Part shown: one piece after another, positions 4,637 through 5,052 of the stretch
How positions within the stretch are numbered: position 1 is the first letter of the stretch
Layout of the letters: each line of letters begins with the position of its first letter
Assembly: GCA_028714055.1 (NCBI GenBank)
Contig: JAQTNB010000112.1
Span: 1 to 5,052, forward strand
Length of the DNA stretch: 5,052 bases
Direction of reading: 5' to 3'
Source: Candidatus Omnitrophota bacterium
Lineage (GTDB): Bacteria > Omnitrophota > Gorgyraeia > Gygaellales > Profunditerraquicolaceae
Made by a program: the position numbers and the translations under genes
The notes under the pieces: generated by a model
Seen by the model: only the letters and a program-made list of their open reading frames with translations
Database searches by the model: none
What the model was told of the DNA's origin: nothing

Positions 4637-5052
4637 CTGGGGCTCGCGCCTGGGGATCATCATGGCGGTGGCAGGCTCGGCCATAGGCCTGGGTAATTTC
4701 CTGCGTTTTCCCGCCAAGGCGGCGGCAAACGGGGGAGGGGCGTTCATGATCCCCTATTTTATCTCCCTGTTCCTGCTGGGGATACCCCTGATGTGGATAG
4801 AGTGGACCCTGGGCCGTTACGGCGGCGGTTTTGAGCACGGGACCGCCCCCGGGATATTCCACAGCCCGCTCCAGAAGAACCTCTTTATCAAGTATGTCGG
4901 CATCATCGGGATATTCGGGCCGCTGCTCATTTTTATTTATTATACGTATATCGAGTCCTGGACCCTGGCCTACAGCTTGTTTGCCTTATCGGGGAAATAT
5001 ACCGCTATTACCGAGCAGGTGAACATGCAGGCCTTCCTGCGCGGGTTTCAGG
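4611..5052 (+). CDS. LeuT-like neurotransmitter:sodium symporter (SNF family), N-terminal part
   Basis: The frame runs open from GTG 4611 to the window edge, giving 147 residues of a protein that normally has about 450-520. It is a sodium-coupled amino-acid importer of the inner membrane. The first helix carries SWGSRLG (9-15) and AGSAIGLGNFLRFP (21-34), followed by NGGGAFMIPY (40-49), GIPLMWIEWTLGRYGG (57-72), the EHGTAPGIF loop and IYYTYIESW (109-117). These stretches are strikingly close to Aquifex LeuT as I remember it. Equivalent LeuT sites are Gly22 and Ala24 (Gly20 and Ala22), Asn29 (sodium ligand Asn27), Arg32 (gate Arg30) and Tyr111 (substrate ligand Tyr108). LeuT Asn21 is Ser23 here and Val104 is Ile107, so side-chain preference may differ. 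Helices 1, 2 and 3 lie at about 13-37, 42-69 and 95-125. The gene overlaps hycI by 26 nt. The right end is cut off by the window. Confidence 0.95.
   Translation, partial: MSKAKSRDSWGSRLGIIMAVAGSAIGLGNFLRFPAKAAANGGGAFMIPYFISLFLLGIPLMWIEWTLGRYGGGFEHGTAPGIFHSPLQKNLFIKYVGIIGIFGPLLIFIYYTYIESWTLAYSLFALSGKYTAITEQVNMQAFLRGFQ

Noticed and set aside
4013..4747. 244-codon open frame on the minus strand
   Set aside because: It runs antisense across three convincing + strand genes, including hycI and the symporter start. The predicted protein shows no recognisable family and the openness is explained by GC-rich codon use opposite real genes.

Overview
The window is a solid run of eight genes, all on the + strand, with gaps of 2, 13, 5, 6, 12 and 5 nt and one 26-nt overlap. 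The first gene is cut by the left edge and the last by the right edge. No promoter, terminator, RNA gene, mobile element or CRISPR array is visible, and there is no gene-free stretch longer than 13 nt. The region looks like the middle of one operon, or of a compact directon.

From left to right the genes are: the C-terminal half of a family 1 glycoside hydrolase (1-732); a large three-domain protein with a cyclic-nucleotide-binding-like domain, a MinD/ParA-like P-loop domain and a patatin phospholipase domain (735-2741); a small predicted lipoprotein (2755-3183); a YggT-family membrane protein (3189-3491); a YbgC-type hotdog acyl-CoA thioesterase (3498-3914); a 77-residue protein of unknown function (3927-4160); a HycI-type [NiFe]-hydrogenase maturation protease (4166-4636); and the N-terminal third of a LeuT-like neurotransmitter:sodium symporter that starts at a GTG codon (4611 onward).

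The organism is a moderately GC-rich bacterium with canonical AGGAGG-type ribosome binding sites. The lipoprotein with a lipobox and the YbgC homologue suggest a diderm envelope. The gene mix and the look of the lipoprotein and the three-domain protein recall Candidatus Omnitrophota or a similar uncultured anaerobic lineage. That placement rests on memory of family appearance, not on a search, and is held loosely. The hydrogenase protease implies that a [NiFe] hydrogenase is encoded elsewhere in the genome.

Four neighbouring genes (phospholipase, lipoprotein, YggT, YbgC) all point to the cell envelope or lipid metabolism, so a shared role in membrane-lipid turnover is a reasonable hypothesis. 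The flanking genes concern sugar hydrolysis, hydrogenase maturation and amino-acid uptake and do not fit that theme, so the operon may simply be mixed. The most unusual item is the three-domain protein. Its patatin Ser-Asp dyad is intact, but the signature residues for cyclic-nucleotide binding, the MinD-type P-loop and the patatin oxyanion loop are all altered. No complete, recognisably new multi-gene system can be claimed from this window.
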